From Pseudomonas viridiflava (GTDB lineage: Bacteria > Pseudomonadota > Gammaproteobacteria > Pseudomonadales > Pseudomonadaceae): a stretch of DNA of 64,000 bases. Shown here in pieces: positions 8,891 through 17,171 of this stretch. The DNA is taken from assembly GCF_900590885.1 (NCBI RefSeq), contig NZ_UUON01000033.1, forward strand, positions 1 through 64,000. Reading direction: 5' to 3'. Every line of letters starts with the position of its first letter. Within the stretch, counting starts at the first letter, position 1. The position numbers and the translations under genes were made by a program. The notes beneath the pieces are model-generated. The model saw nothing but the letters and a program-made list of their open reading frames with translations, did not search any database and was not told the origin of the DNA.

Positions 8891-9673
8891 GTGCTTATCG
8901 AGTCCCGACGTCGCGCTTACTTGACCGCCATGCAGGTGGTCAACTGGCTGCCCCGCACCGAACTGCCGTTTGCCGCGCCGTCGCGGCCCGAGCTGCTAGA
9001 GGCGCTCGAGCCGTATGAGGCTTTCGAGGCCTCGGGCGAGGAAGCTGCTGCGCCGGTGGCGGTGGTCAAGCCAGCCCCCGAGGCGCGCCCGGTGGTCGAG
9101 CGGGCCAAGATCGAAGTGCCACGCCCGTCGCCAATCGCCAAGCCGATGGTGGCCGAAGAGGTTGCGCCGGTAGTCAAGGCACCGGTGGTGCCGCCGCCGC
9201 GTTTTGCCTTGCAACTGCTGCGGGCCGGGCGCTGCCTGCTGCTGGTGGAATTGCCCACCGGCGAGCGTTTCCAGACCCGCGACCCCGCCTACATGCTGCT
9301 CAAGGACATGCTGCGCGCCGCCGGCCTGCCTGACAGCCCGCAGATCGTCGGCGACCCGGTGCGCTGGCCATTGCTGGTGCGCGGCACCATGGACCAGGGC
9401 CCGGAAACCGCGCGGGATTTTGTGCAAGGCTTTGTGTCGGCGCGCCTGGAAGACGAACCTTGCGTGTGCCTGTGGCTGATCGGCCTGCCCGCCGTGCGTT
9501 TTGCCGGCGAGGCAAACGCCGAGGCCTGGTACCGCGAGCTGCAGGTCGAAGGCCTGGGTTCGGTATGGGCCCTGCCGGGCCTGGAATTATTAATGGAAGA
9601 GCCACAGCGTAAGGCTGATGTCTGGCAAGCCATGCGCCGGCTGATGGCGCGCTGGAAAACAACCGATGAGTGA
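8891..9673 (+). CDS. Conserved Pseudomonas protein of unknown function upstream of rimI
   Basis: A 260-residue protein if started at GTG 8891 (reading LIESRRRAYL...), or 247 residues from ATG 8930; the coding pattern extends to the earlier codon. Three parts are visible: a short N-terminal segment, a low-complexity Pro/Val/Ala/Glu linker (about residues 45-95) like those of TonB-type proteins, and a compact C-terminal domain. No membrane segment or signal peptide is evident, so a TonB role is unlikely despite the linker. It overlaps rimI by 8 bases, so the two are probably co-expressed. Function unknown. Confidence 0.75.
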   Translation: MLIESRRRAYLTAMQVVNWLPRTELPFAAPSRPELLEALEPYEAFEASGEEAAAPVAVVKPAPEARPVVERAKIEVPRPSPIAKPMVAEEVAPVVKAPVVPPPRFALQLLRAGRCLLLVELPTGERFQTRDPAYMLLKDMLRAAGLPDSPQIVGDPVRWPLLVRGTMDQGPETARDFVQGFVSARLEDEPCVCLWLIGLPAVRFAGEANAEAWYRELQVEGLGSVWALPGLELLMEEPQRKADVWQAMRRLMARWKTTDE

Positions 9674-10118
9674 GGCTTTATCCTTCCGCCCGATGACCGA
9701 GGCCGACCTCGACGCCGTGCTGAAAATCGAATACGCGGCGTTCAGCCATCCCTGGACCCGTGGGATCTTTCTCGACGGGCTGGGCAAGTACCAGATCTGG
9801 CTGATGTTCGAAGGCGAGCAGCAGGTGGGCCACGGCGTGGTGCAGATCATTCTGGATGAAGCGCATTTGCTCAACATCACCGTCAAGCCGGAAAACCAGG
9901 GGCGTGGGTTGGGCTTGAGCTTGCTCGAACACTTGATGTCTCGGGCCTATGAGGCCAAGGCGCGAGAATGCTTCCTGGAAGTGCGCGACAGCAATACCTG
10001 GGCGTTTCGGTTGTATGAGCGTTATGGCTTCAACGAGATTGGTCGCCGCCGGGACTATTACCCCGCTGTGGGTGGCCGCGAAGACGCCGTCGTCATGGCC
10101 TGCACCCTGGTCGACTAA
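9666..10118 (+). CDS. rimI: Ribosomal protein S18 alanine N-acetyltransferase RimI
   Basis: 150-residue GNAT acetyltransferase that acetylates the N-terminal alanine of ribosomal protein S18. The acetyl-CoA loop QGRGLG is at about residues 79-84, followed by the family motif EVRDSN and the C-terminal YERYGF strand. It starts inside the end of the preceding unknown gene (8-base overlap). A REP palindrome follows its stop. Confidence 0.92.
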   Translation: MSEALSFRPMTEADLDAVLKIEYAAFSHPWTRGIFLDGLGKYQIWLMFEGEQQVGHGVVQIILDEAHLLNITVKPENQGRGLGLSLLEHLMSRAYEAKARECFLEVRDSNTWAFRLYERYGFNEIGRRRDYYPAVGGREDAVVMACTLVD

Positions 10119-10130
10119 ACGCTGAAACCC

Positions 10131-10162
10131 ATGTGGGAGGGGGCTTGCCCCCTCCCACATGT
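10131..10162. repeat. REP-type palindrome
   Basis: Near-perfect 32-base palindrome, CATGTGGGAGGGGGC joined to its complement, between the convergent rimI and the acidic-protein gene. It shares the GGGGGC(AA/TT)GCCCCC core with 3785-3864. It may also stop transcription from both sides. Confidence 0.8.
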
Positions 10163-10176
10163 TGAACCGCATTTGT

Positions 10177-10581
10177 TCAGCGGTTGCCGTCGACGGGGTC
10201 GATATCGGCCAGCTCCGCCTCATCCAGCCCATTGCCGCCGCCAATCTCATCCTCATCCACAATGCTGAGGTCGAAGTCGGCAGGGTTGTCTTCCCCGGCT
10301 TCCCGTGCATCCCGCGCGCCATCCTCATGGATCAGGGTTTCCGGGCTCATGTCATCGTCAGTCGGCTCATGGTCATCGGTCGACGCTCCCGTCAGCCCGG
10401 CCTCGCGCACCCGTTCGTAGGGCATCAGGTGCTCACGCTCGCGGCGCGGAATCTCCTCGCCGATTTCCGCCGTCGGCTCTTCTTCGTCAAAATCCAGCTC
10501 GCGCATCGAACCCATGCGGTCTTCATTGTCGTCAATCGGTTCGGGCTGCGTAGCGCCGTAGGGACGTCGTGATTCAGTCAT
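10177..10581 (-). CDS. Small highly acidic protein of unknown function
   Basis: 134-residue protein dominated by Asp and Glu and with almost no hydrophobic core, so probably disordered. A TTG two codons earlier is possible, but ATG 10581 has a GAGGA ribosome-binding site at the right distance. Homologues in Pseudomonas are often labelled serine kinase/phosphatase, but I see no kinase or phosphatase motif and do not support that label. It converges on rimI. Confidence 0.7.
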   Translation of the reverse strand: MTESRRPYGATQPEPIDDNEDRMGSMRELDFDEEEPTAEIGEEIPRREREHLMPYERVREAGLTGASTDDHEPTDDDMSPETLIHEDGARDAREAGEDNPADFDLSIVDEDEIGGGNGLDEAELADIDPVDGNR

Positions 10582-10720
10582 GGCCAATCCTCATACTGTG
10601 GGGCTTATAGTGTGTGGACCGGCGTGTTTGCCTAAAGATTCAAGCTAATTTGTGCGCGGCGTGACCTGGGCGAGGGGTTGTCAGTCACAAAACTGCGCAT
10701 CATTCCTGAGGCTTTCCCTG

Positions 10721-11365
10721 ATGAACGAACTACAAGACCTGCTTGATAACAACGAACGCTGGGCGGATGCGATCAAACAGGAAGATCCCGAATTCTTCGC
10801 CAAGCTCGCCCGCCAGCAAACGCCGGAATACCTGTGGATCGGCTGTTCCGACGCCCGCGTGCCGGCCAACGAGATCGTCGGCATGCTGCCCGGCGACCTG
10901 TTTGTGCACCGCAACGTGGCCAACGTGGTGCTGCACACAGACCTCAATTGCCTGTCGGTGATCCAGTACGCGGTCGATGTGCTCAAGGTCAAACACATCC
11001 TCGTCACCGGCCACTATGGCTGCGGCGGCGTACGCGCGTCGATGCAGGACCGCCAGTTCGGCCTGATCGACGGCTGGCTGCGCACCATCCGTGACCTGTA
11101 TTACGAAAACCGCGATGTGCTGGCCCAGTTGCCGACCGAAGAAGAACGCGTCGACCGCCTGTGCGAGCTGAATGTGATTCAACAAGTGGCCAACGTCGGC
11201 CATACCAGCATTGTGCAAAACGCCTGGCATCGCGGGCAGAGCCTGTCGATTCACGGCTGCATCTACGGCATCAAGGACGGCCGCTGGAAGAGCTTGAACA
11301 CCACCATCAGTGGCTTCGAGCAGTTGCCGCCGCAGTACCGCCTGCGTCCGCTGGGCGAAGCCTAA
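10721..11365 (+). CDS. can: Beta-class carbonic anhydrase
   Basis: 214-residue zinc enzyme that interconverts CO2 and bicarbonate. The ligands are Cys42, Asp44, His98 and Cys101 (motifs GCSDARVPA and GHYGCGGV), the same numbering as E. coli Can, with the Asp44-Arg46 dyad present. The start is ATG 10721, preceded by GAGG; a longer in-frame reading to 10652 lacks coding character. Its stop codon overlaps that of the convergent SET-domain gene. Confidence 0.95.
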   Translation: MNELQDLLDNNERWADAIKQEDPEFFAKLARQQTPEYLWIGCSDARVPANEIVGMLPGDLFVHRNVANVVLHTDLNCLSVIQYAVDVLKVKHILVTGHYGCGGVRASMQDRQFGLIDGWLRTIRDLYYENRDVLAQLPTEEERVDRLCELNVIQQVANVGHTSIVQNAWHRGQSLSIHGCIYGIKDGRWKSLNTTISGFEQLPPQYRLRPLGEA

Positions 11366-11886
11366 GGGCGTTTGTGCTCGCGCCACTCGGCCATGAACGC
11401 CTGGCCCTCTGCGCTTAGGGCCTCCTGGCTGCCGGTGATCCAGCCCCGGCAGTTCAGCTCGCCGCATTGGCAGGCGAACTGCCGGAACAGCGCGTCCTCG
11501 GTGCTGGCGTAATCCAGGGTCAGCCGCGTGCCGGTGGCGATGGGCTGTAACGTCCAAAGCTCCAGGTAGGTGGTGTCGAAAAACACGTTGGGGTTGCACG
11601 AGTGCCGCAAGAGGCCGCAGAACCAGCTGTCGTACAAGTGGATGCGCGCCGACAACTGCAGCGTGTGTGGCCGCCGCTCGTTCACGGCGTAGCCGGAAAC
11701 CCTGGCAATGCGTACACGGCCGTCGAGGTCTTTGCGTGTCTGGACCCCGGCAGGCGTGCCAGTCGAGGCTTGCATCACCTGAAAGTGCTCGGATGACGGG
11801 TAACCGTGCTCGGCAAGCAGCGTCTTGAATGGGTACAGGCAGTCACTCACAGCGGTTTTAGCCTTATCCATGGCCTGAGTTTTCAT
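11362..11886 (-). CDS. SET-domain protein, putative lysine methyltransferase
   Basis: 174-residue protein with the hallmarks of a SET fold: a RHSCNPNVFF motif (about residues 94-103, the S-adenosylmethionine/knot motif NHSCxPN), an LTLDY strand, and a C-terminal CXCX4C post-SET-like zinc motif (about 137-146). SET proteins transfer methyl groups to protein lysines; the target in bacteria is mostly unknown. It is a single convergent gene overlapping the can stop by 3 bases. Family call is good; substrate unknown. Confidence 0.8.
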   Translation of the reverse strand: MKTQAMDKAKTAVSDCLYPFKTLLAEHGYPSSEHFQVMQASTGTPAGVQTRKDLDGRVRIARVSGYAVNERRPHTLQLSARIHLYDSWFCGLLRHSCNPNVFFDTTYLELWTLQPIATGTRLTLDYASTEDALFRQFACQCGELNCRGWITGSQEALSAEGQAFMAEWREHKRP

Positions 11887-11978
11887 AACTCTCCTTGGTT
11901 AGGCTGCATCGACCTGCGGGTGGTGGCTGACTACCAGTCTTGCAGCGGATGGGCCCGGCTCAAGACTTACGCAAGATG

Positions 11979-12027
11979 AAGCCGATTACTACTGTCAAAT
12001 CTGACAGTAGTAATCGGCTTTTTTTTG
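11979..12027 (+). terminator. Very strong intrinsic terminator, plus-strand polarity
   Basis: A perfect 19-bp stem (AAGCCGATTACTACTGTCA and its complement at 12002-12020, 4-base loop) is followed by T8. The T-tract makes it a plus-strand terminator, although the nearest plus-strand gene is can, 600 bases upstream. On the minus strand, 7 bases after the stop at 12035, it has only a weak TTCATCTT tail. Confidence 0.85.
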
Positions 12028-12034
12028 TGCCCGC

Positions 12035-13204
12035 TTACAGGGCGGGAGCGCTGATGGCTGGCGCCGGGGCGGCATTCTTGAGCTGTTTGAGCTGTGCCTT
12101 GATGACCGGCGTGGCGCATTTGGCATTGGCCTGTTCCGGGGGCAGGTTGCGCACCGATGTGTAGAACAGTTCACACGTCTGCTCTTTACGCGTGACTTGC
12201 CAGGTATTCATGCACGCTTTGAGCAGCACATTCGGGTCGCTGGCCGGCTTCTGGCCCATGCCGGCCTGCCAGCAGGCGGCGCTCAAGTCCTGGCCCATCA
12301 CTTTCAAACCGGCCTCGTCGGCTTTCTGCTCATCGCCGTCATAGCTGGCAGGGTCGGCCGCGTACCAGATGTAGCTCGGGTGGTTGGAGCCGAGTACCGA
12401 CACGGTCTTGCCCGCTGCGGGGCTGATCTGCGCCAGGCCCAGGACGGTCACGGTCTGGCCATACTGTTGTTTGATCCAATTACGCACCGGCGCGCCGAAC
12501 GCGACCATCGGCAACGAGCCGTTGGCGTGCAGGCTCAGCTCCTGGACCATGCGCGTCTGGTAGTCGCTGAAATAGCTGTAGATGCCTTCCAGATCCTTGC
12601 CCGCATTGGAGGGGGCGGCGATGGGGGCGATATCGATAATGGTCTGGTAGGCCGGGGTTTCGGTGGCCGGCACGCCGTTATCGGTGAGCAGCGTGGCCCA
12701 GCGGTCGGTGGTGGCCGACTCCAGGTAATCCTGGGCCTGGGTCAGCGAGTAATCCGGCGGGAAGTGCAGCAGCTCGATGCTTTTACGGTTTTCCAGGGCC
12801 ATGCCCAGCGGCAGGAACAGGTACCAGTTGTAGGCCCACTTGCCATCGCCGTTGAGTTTGCTCGCGCCCTGGTAGGCAAGGTCGGCGGTGTTGAGCAAGG
12901 CCGTCAACGGCTGGCCGTAGGTGTCGGGCACGCCCGTGAAGGTTGCCGATACCTGGCCGTCACGGGTTTTGACACTGACCTTGGCCCGGCTGTAACCGTC
13001 GCGCTGCAGGCTCTGGTTCAGGTAATGCTCGGCGGTCTGCTCCAGCGTCCATGGCCGAAAGCAGATCACGTTGCAGTTATTGGGGAACGCGAACAACTGG
13101 GTGACGCGTTGCGTGCTGCCCAGCGGTACCTCGATGTCGGCCTGTACGACCGCACTGGCCAGCAGTGCGGCCAGGGTGAAGGACAACCTGGTCGGTTTGA
13201 ACAT
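12035..13204 (-). CDS. Secreted protein of unknown function
   Basis: 389-residue protein with a clear signal peptide (about residues 1-22, cleavage after VVQA). The mature part has several Cys residues, consistent with a periplasmic or secreted disulfide-bonded protein. ATG 13204 has AAGGAA upstream; a longer reading to 13261 does not. It lies downstream of the Tat-exported phosphatase-family gene on the same strand, 122 bases apart, so the two may act together. I do not recognise the family. Confidence 0.7.
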   Translation of the reverse strand: MFKPTRLSFTLAALLASAVVQADIEVPLGSTQRVTQLFAFPNNCNVICFRPWTLEQTAEHYLNQSLQRDGYSRAKVSVKTRDGQVSATFTGVPDTYGQPLTALLNTADLAYQGASKLNGDGKWAYNWYLFLPLGMALENRKSIELLHFPPDYSLTQAQDYLESATTDRWATLLTDNGVPATETPAYQTIIDIAPIAAPSNAGKDLEGIYSYFSDYQTRMVQELSLHANGSLPMVAFGAPVRNWIKQQYGQTVTVLGLAQISPAAGKTVSVLGSNHPSYIWYAADPASYDGDEQKADEAGLKVMGQDLSAACWQAGMGQKPASDPNVLLKACMNTWQVTRKEQTCELFYTSVRNLPPEQANAKCATPVIKAQLKQLKNAAPAPAISAPAL

Positions 13205-13326
13205 GCTTGATTCCTTGTCAGCGAAAGCCCGTCTGCGCGGGATGAAAGCCCACTTCCACACAGTAGCGGTTGACCAGGGAAACCGCGTGCTAAATCGCCG
13301 GGCGTGTCGCTATTGGATAAGAAAAC

Positions 13327-15027
13327 CTACAGGTTGAACTGCAATGCGTTGCTCAAATCGCCCATGGGCTGTTGGCCACGGGCAGTCATCGCGTCATCCC
13401 GCTGCTTGAGGCCGTCGAGTTTCTCCAGTTGGAACACCCGGGTAATCAGGCGCAGGATCGACGCAGTGTCGTACACCGTATGGTCCACCGTGCCTTTGCG
13501 CGCAAACGGCGAAACCACCAACGCCGGAATCCGCGTACCCGGGCCCCAGCGGTCGCCTTTGGGCGGTGCGACATGGTCCCACCAGCCGCCGTTTTCATCG
13601 ACGGTGACCACCACCACCATGTTTTTCCACTGCGGGCTTTCCTGCAGCACTTTCAGGGCGCGGGCGATATGGCGGTCGCCTGAAGCGACGTCGGCGTAAC
13701 CGGCGTGCATGTTCAGGTTGCCCTGGGGCTTGTAGAAACTCACGGCGGGCAGCTTGCCGGCCTGGGCGTCGGCGAAGAACTTGTTGGTGCTTGATTCGTC
13801 GCCCAGCCCGCCGTCACGCAAGCGTTTGTCGCGTTCCACGCGGTTTTCGGGCCCTTGTTGCTTGAAGTAGTTGAACGGCTGGTGGTGGTACTGGAAGTTC
13901 GGAATTTTCGGAATGCCGCCCGAATCCTTGAACTGATCCAGCGTCGCCTGCCACGCCCCGGCGTACCAGGCCCAGTCGACATTCTGTTTCGACAGTTTGT
14001 CGCCGATGTGCTCGTGGGTTTGCGGCACCAGTACGTTGGGCAGGTCGGGCTTGGAGTAATCGGGGTTTTGCGGGTCGCGGATCCAGGTCGGCCAGTAGGG
14101 CGGGGCCAGGGTGTTCACGCCGTAGCCGTCCGGCGTCAGCGCGCTGGGGCCGAACTGCGGTGGGCCGGTCATGGCGCTGGCGGGGGACTTGTCCAATGGC
14201 TTGAGGCGCGAGTCGCTGGGGTCGTCACTTTGCAGCGTGGCGATCTGCGCCTTGGCCACCGATTGCGCGGCATTCGGGTAAAACGGTGCGGTGGCGCTGA
14301 TCAGGTATTGATGGTTAAGGAACGAGCCGCCAAACGCGCCCTGGAAGAAGTTATCGCAGAGCACAAACTCCTTGGCCACGTCCCACAGGCGCAGGGCGTA
14401 ACGGCTCTGGGCGTAATGGCCCATCACCAGGCCACCGGAATCGGCCCAGGCGACGAAACCGTCGTTTTTGCCGCCATTGATTTGCATCTGGTTCTGGTAG
14501 AACACATGCCACAGGTCACGGGTGACCAGGCTCAGGGGCAGGTCTTCGGCATTCGGGCCCTTGAGGGCGTACGGTGCGTTGGGCAGGTTTTGCTGGAATT
14601 GCACTTCGCTGGGATAGGTCACCCCGTCCACGCTTTGCGGGCCGACCTGCAACACGCCGCCCCAGGCCGGAGGCAGGGAGGTCAGCAGGCTGGCGTCGCG
14701 GTCGCGCTGCTGGTACTCGGCGGGGGAAAGCGCCGACAGCGGTTTCTCCACGCCAGGGAAGTCCGCAAACAGGTTGTTGAAGCTGCGGTTTTCGGCGTAG
14801 ATCACCACCACGGTTTTCACCTGGTCATGCAGCGCCTTGTCCAGCTCCTGGGGCGTGAGCGGTCGCGCTACCGGTGTACCCGCTGTTTCGGTGGCGTGGG
14901 CACGGGCACTCAAGGTCGCGCCCACCCCCAGCACCGCCGCGCCTCCCAGGAAGCGTCGACGGCTGGTGTCGACTGGCGGTTGGGCTACGGAATCGGGGGA
15001 AGGGCGGTCTTCGTGCTCGTCACTCAT
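13327..15027 (-). CDS. Tat-exported phosphoesterase family protein (acid phosphatase/phospholipase C-like)
   Basis: 566-residue enzyme of the phosphoesterase family that includes AcpA-type acid phosphatases and phospholipases C. A twin-arginine signal is visible (SRRRFLGGA at residues 22-30, then a hydrophobic stretch), so it is exported folded. The metal/nucleophile region is seen in YAENRSFNNLF near residue 78 and in the C-terminal VVTVDENGGWWDH segment, both typical of this family. It probably releases phosphate or head groups outside the cytoplasm. Exact substrate not predictable. Confidence 0.85.
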   Translation of the reverse strand: MSDEHEDRPSPDSVAQPPVDTSRRRFLGGAAVLGVGATLSARAHATETAGTPVARPLTPQELDKALHDQVKTVVVIYAENRSFNNLFADFPGVEKPLSALSPAEYQQRDRDASLLTSLPPAWGGVLQVGPQSVDGVTYPSEVQFQQNLPNAPYALKGPNAEDLPLSLVTRDLWHVFYQNQMQINGGKNDGFVAWADSGGLVMGHYAQSRYALRLWDVAKEFVLCDNFFQGAFGGSFLNHQYLISATAPFYPNAAQSVAKAQIATLQSDDPSDSRLKPLDKSPASAMTGPPQFGPSALTPDGYGVNTLAPPYWPTWIRDPQNPDYSKPDLPNVLVPQTHEHIGDKLSKQNVDWAWYAGAWQATLDQFKDSGGIPKIPNFQYHHQPFNYFKQQGPENRVERDKRLRDGGLGDESSTNKFFADAQAGKLPAVSFYKPQGNLNMHAGYADVASGDRHIARALKVLQESPQWKNMVVVVTVDENGGWWDHVAPPKGDRWGPGTRIPALVVSPFARKGTVDHTVYDTASILRLITRVFQLEKLDGLKQRDDAMTARGQQPMGDLSNALQFNL

Positions 15028-15128
15028 GTCTGGAAGTCCCTGCGGGCTAGTTGTTGCAAGATATTTCGCAGGACGGTAGCAATGGAATGTGACGGAACGA
15101 AGACAGCCGTCTGAACGCTACCGGCCGA

Positions 15129-15449
15129 TCACAACAAGCGCAGGGCCAATTGGCTGCCGGCGAGCAAATACTGGACCTGGGACGCCAAGGCATCCTTGAC
15201 GATGGCCTCGCCGGTGTCGGTCAGCTTGGCTTTCTTGGCGTCCACGACACTGGCTTGCAGCAGCTGCATGGCCACGTCCATGGCCTTCTGGAACGCGGTC
15301 ACATTGTTGTGCTGGCCAAACTCCTTGATAACCGTGGCCATGCGGCAATCGGCGTTGTCGCGCAGGCCCTGGTATTCAACGAACGACACGCTGCCGTCCT
15401 GATAAATGGCATTGATCAACTCTTCCAGCGATTTGGATAGGGGCGTCAT
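15129..15449 (-). CDS. Small conserved protein of unknown function
   Basis: 106-residue, largely helical protein with no signal peptide, membrane segment or recognisable motif. ATG 15449 has an AAGGAA ribosome-binding site at the proper spacing, and codon use is like its neighbours, so the gene is real. It sits alone between the phosphatase-family gene and atoE. Function unknown. Confidence 0.7.
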   Translation of the reverse strand: MTPLSKSLEELINAIYQDGSVSFVEYQGLRDNADCRMATVIKEFGQHNNVTAFQKAMDVAMQLLQASVVDAKKAKLTDTGEAIVKDALASQVQYLLAGSQLALRLL

Positions 15450-15569
15450 CGGATTTCCTTGGGGTGGTGAGGAGGGATCCGAGACAGGTTAATCAACAGC
15501 GCTGGAGGGGGCAGTCAGGGGGTGCCGCCACAATGAGTGGGACAACCCCGACGCATTTCATCAGAAAGG

Positions 15570-16988
15570 TTACGGCATCACCGGCGGCAAATACTTCAAC
15601 GTCGTCCCCAGCGCCCACAGCAAAAACAGCACCAGCGGCGTGTGCACCAGCAACTGCACAAACGAAAAACCGATCAAGTCCCGCGCCTTGAGTCCCAGTA
15701 CCCCCAGCAGCGGCAACATATAGAACGGGTTGATCAGGTTCGGCAGCGCCTCGGCGGCGTTGTAGATCTGTACCGCCCAGCCCAGGTGGTACTGCAGGTC
15801 GTTGGCGACTTGCATCACGTAGGGCGCTTCGATGATCCACTTGCCGCCGCCCGACGGGATAAAGAAGCCCAGCACTGCCGAGTACACGCCCATCAGCAGC
15901 GCGTAGGTGTCGTGGGAGGCGATGGAGGTGAAGAAGGTCGAGATATGGTGCGCCAGGGTCTGGCCGTCACCGCCCTTGACCACCGTCATCAATGCCGCGA
16001 TCGAGCCGTACAGCGGGAATTGGATCAGCACGCCGGTGGTGGTAGGCACGGCGCGCGCTACCGCATCGAGGAAGCTGCGCGGGCGCCAGTGCAGCAGGGC
16101 GCCGACCATGATGAACAGGAAGTTGTAGGTGTTCAGCCCCGAGATGGCGCTGATCGCCGGCTTGGTCGAGAACTCGTGGAACAACCAGCCGGCCGCCAAC
16201 AGCGCCAGCAGGATGGTCAGCAGCGGGCTGTGCTCCAGCCATTCGCCAGGGCGCGTCGGCGCTTGCGGCTTGGGCAGGTTGAAGGCCGGGTCGACGCCGC
16301 AGGCCTTGGCGTCACGCGCGCTGTTCGGGCCGGGGGCGGTGGCGTAGGCGATGATCAGCGACACCACGATCAGGGCCAGCAACAGCACGCCGGATTGCCA
16401 CAGGAAGATGGTCTCGGTGAAGGGGATCATGCCGGTGATCGACAGGATCGACGGCGGCAAGCTGGCCGGGTTGGCCTGCAACTGCGCGGCCGACGACGAC
16501 AGCCCCAGCGCCCAAACGGCACCCAGGCCGAGATAAGCCGCCGCCCCCGCCGCACGGTAATCCATGCGCAAATCCGTACGCCGCGCGAGTGCACGCACCA
16601 GCAAACCGCCGAACACCAGGGACAGGCCCCAGTTGAGCAGCGAGGCCACCATGGAAATCAACGCGACCCAGGCCACGGCGGAGCGGCCGTTCTTGGGGAT
16701 GCGCGCCAGGCGGTCAATCAGCTTCACCGCCGGCGGCGAGCTGGCGACCACATACCCACCGATCACCACGAAGGCCATCTGCATGGTGAACGGGATCAGG
16801 CTCCAGAACCCGTCGCCAAAGGCTTTGGCGGCCTCGGTCGGCGCGGCGCCCATGCCCAGGGTCGCCACGGCCACGGTAATCACGGCGAGGGCGGCAAACA
16901 CCCAGGAGTCAGGGAACCAGCGTTCGGCGAAGTTGGAGCAACGCAGGGCAAATCGGGCATAGCGGCTTTCTTCGATAGCATCGGCCAC
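15570..16988 (-). CDS. atoE: Short-chain fatty acid transporter, AtoE family
   Basis: 472-residue inner-membrane transporter with about 12 hydrophobic segments and the AtoE-family features FIPSGGGKW and the ANPASLPPS region. AtoE carries short-chain fatty acids such as acetoacetate. The start is GTG 16988, with AGAGGT about 8 bases before it. No CoA-transferase or thiolase gene is adjacent, so the usual ato operon is not here. Confidence 0.88.
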   Translation of the reverse strand: MADAIEESRYARFALRCSNFAERWFPDSWVFAALAVITVAVATLGMGAAPTEAAKAFGDGFWSLIPFTMQMAFVVIGGYVVASSPPAVKLIDRLARIPKNGRSAVAWVALISMVASLLNWGLSLVFGGLLVRALARRTDLRMDYRAAGAAAYLGLGAVWALGLSSSAAQLQANPASLPPSILSITGMIPFTETIFLWQSGVLLLALIVVSLIIAYATAPGPNSARDAKACGVDPAFNLPKPQAPTRPGEWLEHSPLLTILLALLAAGWLFHEFSTKPAISAISGLNTYNFLFIMVGALLHWRPRSFLDAVARAVPTTTGVLIQFPLYGSIAALMTVVKGGDGQTLAHHISTFFTSIASHDTYALLMGVYSAVLGFFIPSGGGKWIIEAPYVMQVANDLQYHLGWAVQIYNAAEALPNLINPFYMLPLLGVLGLKARDLIGFSFVQLLVHTPLVLFLLWALGTTLKYLPPVMP

Positions 16989-17171
16989 GAGTCGTACCTC
17001 TTGTATTTATTATGGGGGGCAGTTTGCGCGCATGTTCCTCCACGGCCATTGATATGGGAATGCAGTTATCTTCATCGATCCATGAGGAAAACAAATATAT
17101 CTGCTGTGATTGCCATCATTCGGCTCAGCTCATAACCTGCACGCCATTTTGTTTGTCTGCCGAGCCTCATC

